DNA of 23,110 nt, taken from assembly GCA_002315285.1 (NCBI GenBank), contig DCGR01000094.1, positions 1-23,110 on the forward strand, read 5' to 3'. The position numbers were made by a program, and so were the translations under genes. This DNA is from Bacteroides sp. UBA1773. GTDB taxonomy: Bacteria > Bacteroidota > Bacteroidia > Bacteroidales > Bacteroidaceae. The notes below the pieces were generated by a model, which saw nothing but the letters and a program-made list of their open reading frames with translations, made no database searches and had not been told where the DNA came from. Below are positions 14,151-22,222 of the stretch, piece after piece; position 1 is the stretch's first letter, and every line of letters starts with the position of its first letter.

Positions 14151-15533
14151 ATGGAAGCAGTATTTAGTTACATCATCAGTCTTGGCGCCAGTGTCATGAT
14201 GCCAATTCTTTTTACAATCATCGGCCTGTGCATTGGGCTGAAGTTCGGGAAATCTCTAAAATCGGGTCTGTACGTGGGTGTCGGTTTCGTGGGTTTGGGC
14301 ATTGTCACCGCCCTGTTGACCAACAATTTCAATGGCCCTTTGAAAAACATTGCCGAGATTTATGACCTGCAACTTAACGTGTTCGATATGGGGTGGCCTG
14401 CAGCCGCTTCTGTGGCTTACAACACGGCGGTAGGTGCCTTGATTATCCCGATTTGCTTGGGCGTGAACTTCCTGATGCTTATTACCAAGACCACACGAAC
14501 TGTCAACATCGACTTGTGGAACTATTGGCATTTCGCTTTCATCGGTGCAGTTGCTTACTTCGTTATGGGCGAGAGTCTGTTGTGGGGGTATTTTGCAGCC
14601 ATCGTGTGCTACATCATCACGCTTGTCATGGCCGACCTTACAGCCGATAAGTTCCAAAAATATTACGACAACCTGGATGGTATCAGCATCCCGCAGCCTT
14701 TCTGTCAGAGTTTCACTCCGTTTGCTTTGGTCATCAACAAGTTGTTGGACTTGATACCAGGATTCAGCAAGCTCGACATTGATGCCGAAGGCTTGAAAAA
14801 GAAATTCGGTGTGCTGGGTGAGCCACTTGTGCTGGGTGTCATCGTTGGTTGCCTCATTGGCTGGTTGGCACAGAAGGATGTGAAAGGCATTCTGGCATTA
14901 GGCGTCACGATGGGTGCCGTAATGGAATTGATCCCTCGTATCACCAAGCTCTTCATCGATGGTTTGATGCCGATTTCAGAAAAGACGAAAACATTGGTCG
15001 AGAAGAAGTTCCATGGCAAAAAGGTGCACATTGGCATGAGTCCTGCTTTGGTTATCGGTCACCCCACCACATTGGTCGTATCGCTGTTGCTTATCCCTAC
15101 AGTGTTGTTCCTCGCAGTGGTTTTGCCTGGCAATCAATTCCTGCCTTTGGCTTCATTGGCTGGCATGTTCTACCTCTTCCCATTGGTACTTCCCATCACA
15201 AAGGGTAATGTGGTCAAGACATTCATCATCGGTCTGGTAGCCCTTGTCTTTGGCTTGTATTTCGTTACCGATATGGCTCCTGATTTCACCCAGGCCGCCA
15301 ACTCCGTTTATGCTGCCACTCAGGATGCAGCTGCCAAGATTCCTGAAGGATTCTCAGGTGGTGCACTCGATTTCGCCTCCTCGCTGTTGGGATGGGTCAT
15401 CTACAAGCTCACTTGCTACATCAAGTACGTTGGCCCCGCAGTTCTGGTCATCATCACTTTGGGCATGGCTCTTTACAACCGTCGCAGAATCATCAAGTCG
15501 GAGCGTGCTGCTGCCGCAGAATTGGATAAATAA
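14151..15533 (+). CDS. PTS EIIC-type carrier (galactitol family, EIIC-GAT)
   Basis: A 460-residue integral membrane protein with about eleven hydrophobic segments, closest to the EIIC component of the galactitol PTS family. Recognisable stretches are SLGASVMMPILFTIIGLCIGLKFG at the start, GMSPALVIGHPTTLV in the second half, and NNFNGPLKNIAEIYDLQLNVFDMGWPAAASVAY early on, with NTAVGALIIP next. No EIIA, EIIB, HPr or enzyme I gene is in the window, and most Bacteroidota lack a full PTS. It may therefore work as a secondary carrier without phosphorylation (inference). kduI follows after 35 bases, which points to a keto-uronate or related acidic sugar as substrate rather than galactitol. The start is supported by the promoter 28 bases upstream. 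Confidence 0.9.
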   Translation: MEAVFSYIISLGASVMMPILFTIIGLCIGLKFGKSLKSGLYVGVGFVGLGIVTALLTNNFNGPLKNIAEIYDLQLNVFDMGWPAAASVAYNTAVGALIIPICLGVNFLMLITKTTRTVNIDLWNYWHFAFIGAVAYFVMGESLLWGYFAAIVCYIITLVMADLTADKFQKYYDNLDGISIPQPFCQSFTPFALVINKLLDLIPGFSKLDIDAEGLKKKFGVLGEPLVLGVIVGCLIGWLAQKDVKGILALGVTMGAVMELIPRITKLFIDGLMPISEKTKTLVEKKFHGKKVHIGMSPALVIGHPTTLVVSLLLIPTVLFLAVVLPGNQFLPLASLAGMFYLFPLVLPITKGNVVKTFIIGLVALVFGLYFVTDMAPDFTQAANSVYAATQDAAAKIPEGFSGGALDFASSLLGWVIYKLTCYIKYVGPAVLVIITLGMALYNRRRIIKSERAAAAELDK

Positions 15534-15568
15534 ACAATATTGGATAACTTCTTAAAACAACACTAATC

Positions 15569-16516
15569 ATGAAAAAAATTGTTATTGCATGTATGATGGG
15601 CTTCTTTGCTCTTGCAGCATCGGCCCAGATGAACTATCGTGTTCAAACAGCTTGTCATCCTTCCGATGTAAAGAACTACGACACCGATCGCTTGCGCGAA
15701 GCTTTCGTGATGGAGAAGGTGATGGCTCCAGACGAAATCAACATTACTTATACGCTTTACGATCGCCTTATCTACGGAGGCGTAATGCCAGTAAACAAGG
15801 AATTGAAACTGGAATGGTTCCGTGAGTTGGGTCCTGATGTGAAATTCTTCTTGCAACGTCGTGAATTGGGCGTAATCAACATCGCAGGAGATGGTATCGT
15901 GACCGTTGACGGACAACAGTACACACTGAAATACAAGGAAGCTCTTTACGTAGGTCTTGGTCATGAGAACGTGACATTCAAGAGTGTGGATCCTCAGAAT
16001 CCTGCCAAGTTCTACATCAACTCGGCTCCTGCCCACAAGGAATTCATCACTCAGCTGATCACTACCGACAAGAATGCCGACAAGAAGAAGTACGCTCTCG
16101 CCAACAGCCTTCCTTTGGGTAAGATGGAGGACAGCAACGTACGCGTTGTCAATCAGCTTATCGTAGCCGATGTATTGGGTCGCGTGAAGGGTGGTGGTAC
16201 CAACCAGCTCCAGATGGGTCTGACCGAGCTTTCGCCGGGTAGCGTATGGAACACCATGCCAGCTCATACCCACACACGCCGTATGGAGGCTTATTTCTAC
16301 TTCAAGGTAAAGGAGGGCAATGCCATCTGCCACTTGATGGGCGAGCCTCAGGAAGAGCGTCTGGTGTGGCTTCACAACGAGCAGGCCATCACTTCTCCTG
16401 AATGGTCGATTCATGCAGCTGCTGGCACAAGCAACTACGTGTTTATCTGGGGTATGGCAGGCGAGAACCTGATGTACAACGATAAGGACGAAATCAAATA
16501 CACAGAGATGCGATAA
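15569..16516 (+). CDS. kduI: 5-dehydro-4-deoxy-D-glucuronate isomerase with signal peptide
   Basis: A 315-residue cupin of the KduI family, which converts 5-keto-4-deoxyuronate to 3-deoxy-D-glycero-2,5-hexodiulosonate in breakdown of pectin and glycosaminoglycan units. Metal ligands are complete: H233, H235 and E240 in PAHTHTRRMEAY, and H282 in EWSIHAAAG. These are all 37 positions later than the E. coli ligands (H196, H198, E203, H245, from memory). Part of the offset comes from an N-terminal export signal: MKK, a hydrophobic stretch and ASA before Q20. The known enzyme is cytoplasmic, so a periplasmic form is unusual. It stands between two transporter genes; no KduD gene is in the window. 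Confidence 0.95.
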   Translation: MKKIVIACMMGFFALAASAQMNYRVQTACHPSDVKNYDTDRLREAFVMEKVMAPDEINITYTLYDRLIYGGVMPVNKELKLEWFRELGPDVKFFLQRRELGVINIAGDGIVTVDGQQYTLKYKEALYVGLGHENVTFKSVDPQNPAKFYINSAPAHKEFITQLITTDKNADKKKYALANSLPLGKMEDSNVRVVNQLIVADVLGRVKGGGTNQLQMGLTELSPGSVWNTMPAHTHTRRMEAYFYFKVKEGNAICHLMGEPQEERLVWLHNEQAITSPEWSIHAAAGTSNYVFIWGMAGENLMYNDKDEIKYTEMR

Positions 16517-16527
16517 CATTGGTATTG

Positions 16528-16569
16528 GGCTTGTTCGATAAACCGACATATTGGACAAGCCTTTGCTTT
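16528..16569 (+). terminator. Hairpin between kduI and the MFS gene, possible partial terminator
   Basis: GGCTTGTTC (16528-16536) pairs with GGACAAGCC (16553-16561) with one G-T wobble, followed by TTTGCTTT. It could reduce read-through from kduI into the MFS gene or protect the upstream RNA. No separate promoter is seen for the MFS gene. Confidence 0.5.
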
Positions 16570-16585
16570 AAACCTCTATGATATC

Positions 16586-18034
16586 ATGACAAAGAATCAG
16601 AAAATGACCAATGTACGGTGGATGATTTGCTCGTTGTTGTTCTTCGCAACCACCGTCAACTATCTCGACCGGCAAGTGCTTTCCCTCACTTGGAAGGACT
16701 TTATCTCACCAGATTTCCACTGGACAGACGCCGATTACGGCATCATCACGGGTTATTTCTCGCTTATTTATGCGTTCTGCAACCTTTTCGCTGGCAAGTT
16801 CATCGATTGGATGGGCACGAAAAAAGGTTATCTGTGGGCCATCTTCATTTGGTCGTTGGCAGCATGCCTCCATGCTGCTTGCGGTTGGGCAACGGTTCAG
16901 TGTGTTGATGGCATCGACAGCGTGGCTGCACTCCACACTCTTGAGGCTGGAAGTGCGGTGGCACTCTCGGTGGCTTCGGTTTCCGTGTGGTTGTTCTTCG
17001 GTTGCCGTTGCCTGCTTGCTCTCGGTGAGGCAGGTAACTTCCCTGCTGCCGTCAAGGTGACAGCTGAATACTTTCCGCCCAAGGGTCGTGCGTATGCCAC
17101 TTCTATTTTCAACTCCGGCTCATCGGTGGGTGCTCTCATCGCTCCTGCCACCATCCCTCTCATCGCTGAATATTACAACTGGGAAACGGCTTTCATCGTT
17201 ATCGGTGCGCTCGGATTCCTATGGATGGGTTTCTGGCAGTTCCTTTACAAAAAACCTCACGAGAATCCACGTGTCAACGCAGCAGAACTAGCCTATATCG
17301 AGGAAGATGCAGAAAAGAGCGCTCTGGCTCCGGCAGCAGAGGCACCCAAAGAGAAGGGTATCAGCTACCTGAAAGCTTTCTCGTTGCGACAGACTTGGTC
17401 GCTGGTGCTCGGACGTGTCCTCACCGATGGTGTGTGGTGGTTCTTCCTTTTCTGGACTCCTGCCTACTTCTCCGACCAGTTTGGCTACAAGACTTCCTCG
17501 GGCATGGGTATGGCACTCATCATTACACTCTACGCGATTGTGACATTTGTTTCCATCTACCTTTGCAAATTGCCTACCTATATGGTTGAGAAACGCGGCA
17601 TGAATGCTTATGAGGGCCGTATGCTCTCCATGTTCTTCTTCGCTTGCCTGCCGCTGTTGGCATTCGGTGCTCAGCCTCTCGGTGTTTACAGTGCGTGGTG
17701 GCCAGCCATACTTATCGGATTGGCTTGTGCCGGACATCAGGCTTGGAGCGCGAACATTTATTCTTGTGTGAGCGACATGTTCCCGAAGAGTTGCATAGGT
17801 ACGTTGACTGGCATTGCCCAGTGTGCGGCGGGTCTTGGCAGTTACTGTGTGAACATTTTTGCAGGCAAGCTCTTCACATACGCCGATGGCATGGGTGAGG
17901 CGTTCACATTCCTTGGCTATTCTGGTAAGCCTGCCGGCTACATGATGGTGTTCTGCTATTGTGCCATTGCCTACCTGCTGGGTTGGTTGTGCATGAAGTC
18001 GCTTGTGCCAAAATTCAAGTTTGTGAAACTCTGA
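16586..18034 (+). CDS. MFS transporter, hexuronate (ExuT/anion:cation symporter)-type
   Basis: A 482-residue twelve-helix transporter of the major facilitator superfamily. The start RWMICSLLFFATTVNYLDRQVLSL is the signature of the anion:cation symporter family that includes ExuT and GudP. GKFIDWMGTKKGY is the loop between helices 2 and 3, and LLALGEAGNFPAAVKVTAEYFPPKGRAYATSIFNSGSSVGALIAP is the conserved helix 4-5 region. The gap after helix 3 (about residues 98-130) is longer than usual. By family and by its place after kduI, it probably imports hexuronates or their unsaturated or keto derivatives with protons; the exact substrate is not shown. A rho-independent terminator follows. Confidence 0.92.
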   Translation: MTKNQKMTNVRWMICSLLFFATTVNYLDRQVLSLTWKDFISPDFHWTDADYGIITGYFSLIYAFCNLFAGKFIDWMGTKKGYLWAIFIWSLAACLHAACGWATVQCVDGIDSVAALHTLEAGSAVALSVASVSVWLFFGCRCLLALGEAGNFPAAVKVTAEYFPPKGRAYATSIFNSGSSVGALIAPATIPLIAEYYNWETAFIVIGALGFLWMGFWQFLYKKPHENPRVNAAELAYIEEDAEKSALAPAAEAPKEKGISYLKAFSLRQTWSLVLGRVLTDGVWWFFLFWTPAYFSDQFGYKTSSGMGMALIITLYAIVTFVSIYLCKLPTYMVEKRGMNAYEGRMLSMFFFACLPLLAFGAQPLGVYSAWWPAILIGLACAGHQAWSANIYSCVSDMFPKSCIGTLTGIAQCAAGLGSYCVNIFAGKLFTYADGMGEAFTFLGYSGKPAGYMMVFCYCAIAYLLGWLCMKSLVPKFKFVKL

Positions 18035-18047
18035 TAAGGACTTTTGG

Positions 18048-18080
18048 GGGATGTTCCGATTTTTTGGAGCATCCCTTTTT
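18048..18080 (+). terminator. Rho-independent terminator after the MFS gene
   Basis: GGGATGTTCC (18048-18057) and GGAGCATCCC (18066-18075) form a 10-bp stem with one G-T pair and an 8-base loop, directly followed by TTTTT. It begins 13 bases after the stop codon at 18034. Confidence 0.85.
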
Positions 18081-18091
18081 GTATGCTGACG

Positions 18092-18119
18092 GATGAGGTT
18101 CTCAGAAAATCCCCTCATC
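18092..18119 (+). other. Second hairpin in the leader of the serine hydrolase gene
   Basis: GATGAGG (18092-18098) and CCTCATC (18113-18119) form a 7-bp inverted repeat between the terminator and the ATG at 18155. No -7 box is recognised in this gap, so the hydrolase gene may depend partly on read-through, with this element shaping the leader. Confidence 0.35.
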
Positions 18120-18154
18120 GGCTGAAACATCAAATCAAAAAATCAGAAAAGGAA

Positions 18155-19300
18155 ATGAAACAATCAGTATTGATTTTAGTGCTTGCACTTGGTATGTTTT
18201 CGTGTAGTCAGAGTACGATCGACCCGATTCTCCAACAGCGTTGTCAGGCTATTTGCGACAGTTGCGTGGCTGTGGGACTGCAAACGGGTATGCAGTTTTG
18301 TGTCTATCGCGATGGCAATTGCATTGTGGATGTATGTTCGGGGCATCTCTCACGCGAGGAAGGTGCGTCCGAAGTTGCTCCATCATCGTTGTTTGCCATT
18401 TTTTCCACCGAGAAGCCCTTTCTCTCCACTGCCGTACACCGGGCTGTGGCACAAGGGCTGATGGATTACGACAAACCTCTTAACACGTGGTGGCCCGAAT
18501 TTACAGGAGGTGGAAAGGATAGTCTGACTCTTCGCATGACCCTTGCTTACCGTAGTGGTATGCCAGTGGTGTTCGACAAGGACATTTTCCAAAACGTAGA
18601 GCAGAAAACCGATTGGAACAAGGTGGTGCGATGGGCAGCCGCAGCCGACACCATCGAGAAGCCTTGTGGCAAGCAACGCTACATGTCGCTGAGTTACGGA
18701 TGGATGCTGGGACATCCGTTGGAAGTGGCTTATGGCAAACCGTTGAAAGTAGCGTTAGACGAACTTGTGTTGCAGCCGGCAGGCATTTCCGATGAGTTTT
18801 ATTTTGCTGTACCCGATAGCGAGTTGTCGAGAGTTGCCACCACTTACGGTCAATCCATTGAGTCGATGAACAACGACACCCTTCGTCGTGCTTGTATGCC
18901 GAGTGCGTGGGGCGTGGCATCCGCACGTTCCATAGCACGGTTCTACAACCGCCTGTGTGGCTATGATGGTGAAGAACCGCTTATCTCATCGAAAATGCTT
19001 GATGAGGCTCTTGTGTTGTGCCGTGCTGATGACGATCCGCTTCCTACTGACATGGAGAGCCGTCACCACATGGTGTTTGGCATGGGCTATGGCTTGTGGG
19101 GACATGTCGATGACCTCTCCAGCGTGTTCGGTCACGGTGGTGCCGGTGGATCGGGAGCCGGTCTGGTGAACCGGGAAACAAGAACTACTATCGGCATCAC
19201 ATGTAACGATGCCTCAGGCTCAAACCAAGCCCGTTATCTGCTGTTGAAGGCTGTTGGGTTCGATTGGCGTAATGCCGATAATCCAGAGGCACCGCTCTAA
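18155..19300 (+). CDS. Serine hydrolase lipoprotein (class C beta-lactamase/EstB-like fold)
   Basis: From ATG 18155 the protein has 381 residues, with a lipoprotein signal MKQSVLILVLALGMFSC and acylated Cys17. The catalytic S-x-x-K is S84-T-E-K87 in FAIFSTEKPF. The usual Y-x-N is replaced by RYMSLSYGWMLG (Y176, Y181), as in family VIII esterases and transesterases. FGHGGAGGSGAG near the C-terminus takes the place of the K-T-G/H-x-G strand. It is therefore more likely an esterase or amidase than an antibiotic-inactivating enzyme; the substrate is unknown. The ATG at 18155 is chosen over 18044 because AAAAGGA precedes it, because a proper signal peptide begins there, and because 18044 lies upstream of the terminator. 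A phosphoesterase gene follows after 18 bases. Confidence 0.9.
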   Translation: MKQSVLILVLALGMFSCSQSTIDPILQQRCQAICDSCVAVGLQTGMQFCVYRDGNCIVDVCSGHLSREEGASEVAPSSLFAIFSTEKPFLSTAVHRAVAQGLMDYDKPLNTWWPEFTGGGKDSLTLRMTLAYRSGMPVVFDKDIFQNVEQKTDWNKVVRWAAAADTIEKPCGKQRYMSLSYGWMLGHPLEVAYGKPLKVALDELVLQPAGISDEFYFAVPDSELSRVATTYGQSIESMNNDTLRRACMPSAWGVASARSIARFYNRLCGYDGEEPLISSKMLDEALVLCRADDDPLPTDMESRHHMVFGMGYGLWGHVDDLSSVFGHGGAGGSGAGLVNRETRTTIGITCNDASGSNQARYLLLKAVGFDWRNADNPEAPL

Positions 19301-19318
19301 TGTAGAAGATGAACGGAT

Positions 19319-20338
19319 ATGAATAGAAGGAATTTCATTAAGGCAAGTGCAGGCATGGCAGCCATGGCTTCATTGCCTACAGTTGCCCTAACAAAAGTGA
19401 TGGACGAAAGGGGGGCTGTGTTTCAGAATTCTGGTGTGAAGCGCAGAGCCGAACCGTATGGAGCCTTACAGATTCAGAACATCGAGATAAAGGCGGGAGC
19501 TACTCAGCCGTTCGAAGCCTTGCATGTGTCGGACACGCATGTCACCAGCGTCGATGCACGCAACGACGAGAGGAAGATAGCATTGGCATCAAAGCGTTAT
19601 GCAGCGTTCCCCAATGCCAATTATTATTGGTATGAGTCCATGCGTTATGCCCGCGACAACAAGCTTTTGATGCTTCATTCGGGCGATTTTGCCGACTTCG
19701 TTTCGGAGGCTATCCTCGATGTGGCTGCTTCTTCGTTCAAGGGACTGGACTGTCTGGTGTCGGCAGGCAACCATGAGTATAGCCAATATGTGGGTGAGTC
19801 GAAAGAGGACGAGGCTTATAAGGCTCAGTCGTATGCCAAGGTGCAGGAGGCTTATCCCAATGATCTGAAAGTCTGCTCGCGGATTGTGAATGGTGTGAAT
19901 CTGGTGGCTTTCGATGACATCTATTACTATGTCACCCCGGAGGTGTCTGTTGCAGTAAGGCAAGAGTTTGCCAAGGGCTATCCTGTTGTGTTGCTGTGTC
20001 ATGTGCCGTTCTACACACCAGCATTGTGCCAACATATCCTCCACGATAATGGAGGTGTGGCGGGTTACGTCATGGGCGCGCCGCTCAACATCACATCGAC
20101 CTACAAACACGACACGACCCTTCCCCCCGAGTTGCAGTGGAAAAATCGTTCGGTGCAACAATTCACCGATGCCACCACTTCCGAGTTCGTGGAGTGGCTA
20201 CGTCGTGAACCGTTGCTCAAAGGCATCCTTTGCGGTCACTGCCACCTTTTCTGGCAGGAGCGTTTCTCCGACACTGCCATGCAGTATGTTGTAGGAGCCG
20301 GATATAGTGGACAGGCCTATCGGGTGCGGTTTGTGTAA
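19319..20338 (+). CDS. Calcineurin-like metallophosphoesterase with Tat-type signal
   Basis: A 339-residue protein beginning MNRRNFIKASAGMAAMASLP, a twin-arginine-type export signal (R3-R4). All metallophosphatase motifs are visible: D72-x-H74 in SDTHVTS, GDFAD at 122-126, GNHE at 150-153, H in LLCHVPFY, and GHCH near 299. The fold binds two metal ions and hydrolyses phosphomono- or diesters; the substrate is not evident. It is probably exported to the periplasm. It is co-transcribed with the upstream serine hydrolase (18-base gap), and the pair may serve one extracytoplasmic breakdown step. A bidirectional hairpin follows. Confidence 0.92.
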   Translation: MNRRNFIKASAGMAAMASLPTVALTKVMDERGAVFQNSGVKRRAEPYGALQIQNIEIKAGATQPFEALHVSDTHVTSVDARNDERKIALASKRYAAFPNANYYWYESMRYARDNKLLMLHSGDFADFVSEAILDVAASSFKGLDCLVSAGNHEYSQYVGESKEDEAYKAQSYAKVQEAYPNDLKVCSRIVNGVNLVAFDDIYYYVTPEVSVAVRQEFAKGYPVVLLCHVPFYTPALCQHILHDNGGVAGYVMGAPLNITSTYKHDTTLPPELQWKNRSVQQFTDATTSEFVEWLRREPLLKGILCGHCHLFWQERFSDTAMQYVVGAGYSGQAYRVRFV

Positions 20339-20366
20339 AAACCAATCAGGACTTTCCGTGACTTTC

Positions 20367-20402
20367 ACCCTCGGTCGAGTGCTTTTTGCATTCATCGAGG
20401 GT
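20367..20402. terminator. Bidirectional terminator between the phosphoesterase and SulP genes
   Basis: ACCCTCG (20367-20373) pairs with CGAGGGT (20396-20402), with an inner stem GAGTGC/GCATTC around TTTTT. ATTTT follows on plus. It separates genes ending at 20338 (plus) and 20412 (minus). Confidence 0.8.
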
Positions 20403-20411
20403 ATTTTGTCT

Positions 20412-22181
20412 TTACTGACTCGATGGCATGGCTGTGTTGGGTTGTAGGAACTCACGTGCTTTCTGTAATGCCACATCGATGTGTGGACAGATGTGGTCGG
20501 CCTGCATGAGATTGTAGAACCCGGCTTTTTCGAGTTGGCTGTGTACTTTGGGTTGTACTCCAGAGAGGATGACGTGTATGCCTTGCTCATGGTTCATCCG
20601 AATGAGTGTCTGTAGGTTGTGGATGCCGGTAGAATCGATGAAGGGAACCTTGCGCATGCGGATGATGCGAACACGGGGATGTTGGTGACCGATGTTGGTC
20701 ATGAGGTCATCGAACTTGTTGGCGATGCCAAAGAAATAGGGCCCATTGATTTCATATACGGCACAATCTTTAGGTATGCTGATTCGCTCGTCGTTGCTTT
20801 GTGCAAGGTCGTTCTCATCGCTTGGGTTGATTTCGTTCTTGATGACGCTGATCTCGGTTGTTTCCATAATCCGCTTCATGAACAGGGCACAAGCAAGAAC
20901 CAACCCAATCTCGATGGCAATTGTGAGGTCGAAAATTACTGTAAGGAACAAGGTTACGAGCAATACCACCACATCGCTTTTGGGATTGGTGAGCAAGCCT
21001 TTCACAGCACGCCATCCACTCATATTGTAGCTGACAACGATGAGTACGGCTGCCAATGATGCCATCGGAATGAACTCGGCGTATGGCATGAGCAATAGCA
21101 ATATGAGCAACAGGACAATGGCATGGATGATGCCTGCTATGGGGGTGCGGCCACCATTGTTGATGTTGGTCATGGTGCGTGCTATGGCTCCTGTGGCTGG
21201 TATGCCTCCGAAAAGAGGAGTGAGCATGTTGGCAATGCCTTGTGCTATGAGTTCCATATTGGAGTCGTGTCGGTCGCTGGTGACACCATCGGCCACTGTG
21301 GCAGAGAGCAAACTTTCGATGGCTCCGAGAATGGCTATGGTGAACGCTATGGGCATCAGTGTTTGTATCATGCCGAAGCTGATGTCGGGCACCTGCATGG
21401 CTGGCAGTTGCGTTTGGATGTGAAAGCGGTCGCCGATGGTGTCGATACCTCCTATTCCGGCATATTGCTTGAGCAACCATGTGGCAGCGGTTCCCAATAG
21501 GATGCCATAGAGTGATCCTGGTATTTTGTTGAGTGCCGGAAGTTTCCTGAGTATCCGTGGAAGGAAGATGATGACAAGCAGGCTGAAAGCCGCTATGAGG
21601 AAATTCCACAGTTGAAAGGAACTTATATGCTGCAAATAGCACATCCACTTGCCAATGAAGTCGCCTGGTGTGTGGAGAGGAACTTGCAACATCTTCCCGT
21701 CTGCGCCGATGGCAGTTTCTTTCAGTCCCAGCATATCGCCTATCTGGGTAGTGAAGATGGTGAGAGCGATACCTGCAGTGAAACCAATGACGATGGGGTA
21801 GGGTATGAATTTGATGATGGTGCCAAGCCTGAATAGTCCCAAGGCGAAAAGGATGATGCCAGCGAGGATAGTGGCGATGAGAAGCCCCTGCAACCCATAT
21901 TCAGGATCGTTGACAATGCCATAGATGATGACGATGAATGCGCCTGTAGGACCTCCAATCTGCACTTTGGTTCCGCCAAGCAGCGAGATGACGAACCCTG
22001 CTACAATGGCGGTGATGATTCCTTTCTCAGGCGTGACTCCGCTGGCTATGCCGAAGGCAATGGCGAGAGGTAGGGCGACGATGCCTACAATGATGCCTGC
22101 CATAAGGTCATGCATGAAGAGCTCTTTGTTATAGCCCTTCATGCAGCCCATAATTTTGGGTTGTAATGATGGTAATTTCAT
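20412..22181 (-). CDS. SulP/SLC26 family inorganic anion transporter with STAS domain
   Basis: A 589-residue membrane protein of the SulP (SLC26) family. Signature parts are DLMAGIIVGIVALPLAIAFGIASG at 25-48, the GGTKVQIGGPTGAFIVI stretch (near 69-85), and an even set of about ten to fourteen helices. These are followed by a C-terminal STAS domain (about 455-575) with the DSTG motif at 516-519, where Ser517 is the position phosphorylated in anti-sigma antagonists. SulP members carry sulfate, bicarbonate or other anions; no cysteine or carbonic anhydrase gene is nearby to decide. ATG 22181 is followed at once by the conserved PKIMGCMKGYNKE segment. TAACTTTG, an exact -7 box, lies upstream on the minus strand. 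Confidence 0.95.
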   Translation of the reverse strand: MKLPSLQPKIMGCMKGYNKELFMHDLMAGIIVGIVALPLAIAFGIASGVTPEKGIITAIVAGFVISLLGGTKVQIGGPTGAFIVIIYGIVNDPEYGLQGLLIATILAGIILFALGLFRLGTIIKFIPYPIVIGFTAGIALTIFTTQIGDMLGLKETAIGADGKMLQVPLHTPGDFIGKWMCYLQHISSFQLWNFLIAAFSLLVIIFLPRILRKLPALNKIPGSLYGILLGTAATWLLKQYAGIGGIDTIGDRFHIQTQLPAMQVPDISFGMIQTLMPIAFTIAILGAIESLLSATVADGVTSDRHDSNMELIAQGIANMLTPLFGGIPATGAIARTMTNINNGGRTPIAGIIHAIVLLLILLLLMPYAEFIPMASLAAVLIVVSYNMSGWRAVKGLLTNPKSDVVVLLVTLFLTVIFDLTIAIEIGLVLACALFMKRIMETTEISVIKNEINPSDENDLAQSNDERISIPKDCAVYEINGPYFFGIANKFDDLMTNIGHQHPRVRIIRMRKVPFIDSTGIHNLQTLIRMNHEQGIHVILSGVQPKVHSQLEKAGFYNLMQADHICPHIDVALQKAREFLQPNTAMPSSQ

Positions 22182-22214
22182 AAGTCAGTTTTTGTGTTGT
22201 TTTGGAAATGGCTG

Positions 22215-22222
22215 CAAAGTTA
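22215..22222 (-). promoter_or_regulatory. -7 box of the SulP gene
   Basis: TAACTTTG on the minus strand, an exact TAnnTTTG match 33 bases before the ATG at 22181. No TTTG is seen 19-20 bases further upstream. Confidence 0.5.

Noticed and set aside
15563..16558. 331-codon minus-strand open frame
   Set aside because: Exactly antisense to kduI; a product of codon usage, not a gene.
17288..18133. 281-codon minus-strand open frame
   Set aside because: Antisense to the MFS gene and running through its terminator.
18044..18154. 37-codon N-terminal extension of the serine hydrolase
   Set aside because: It begins before a rho-independent terminator; the lipoprotein signal starts at the later Met with a ribosome binding site.
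20815..21648. 277-codon minus-strand open frame
   Set aside because: Out-of-frame reading of the SulP gene, rich in His, Ser and Arg without any domain.
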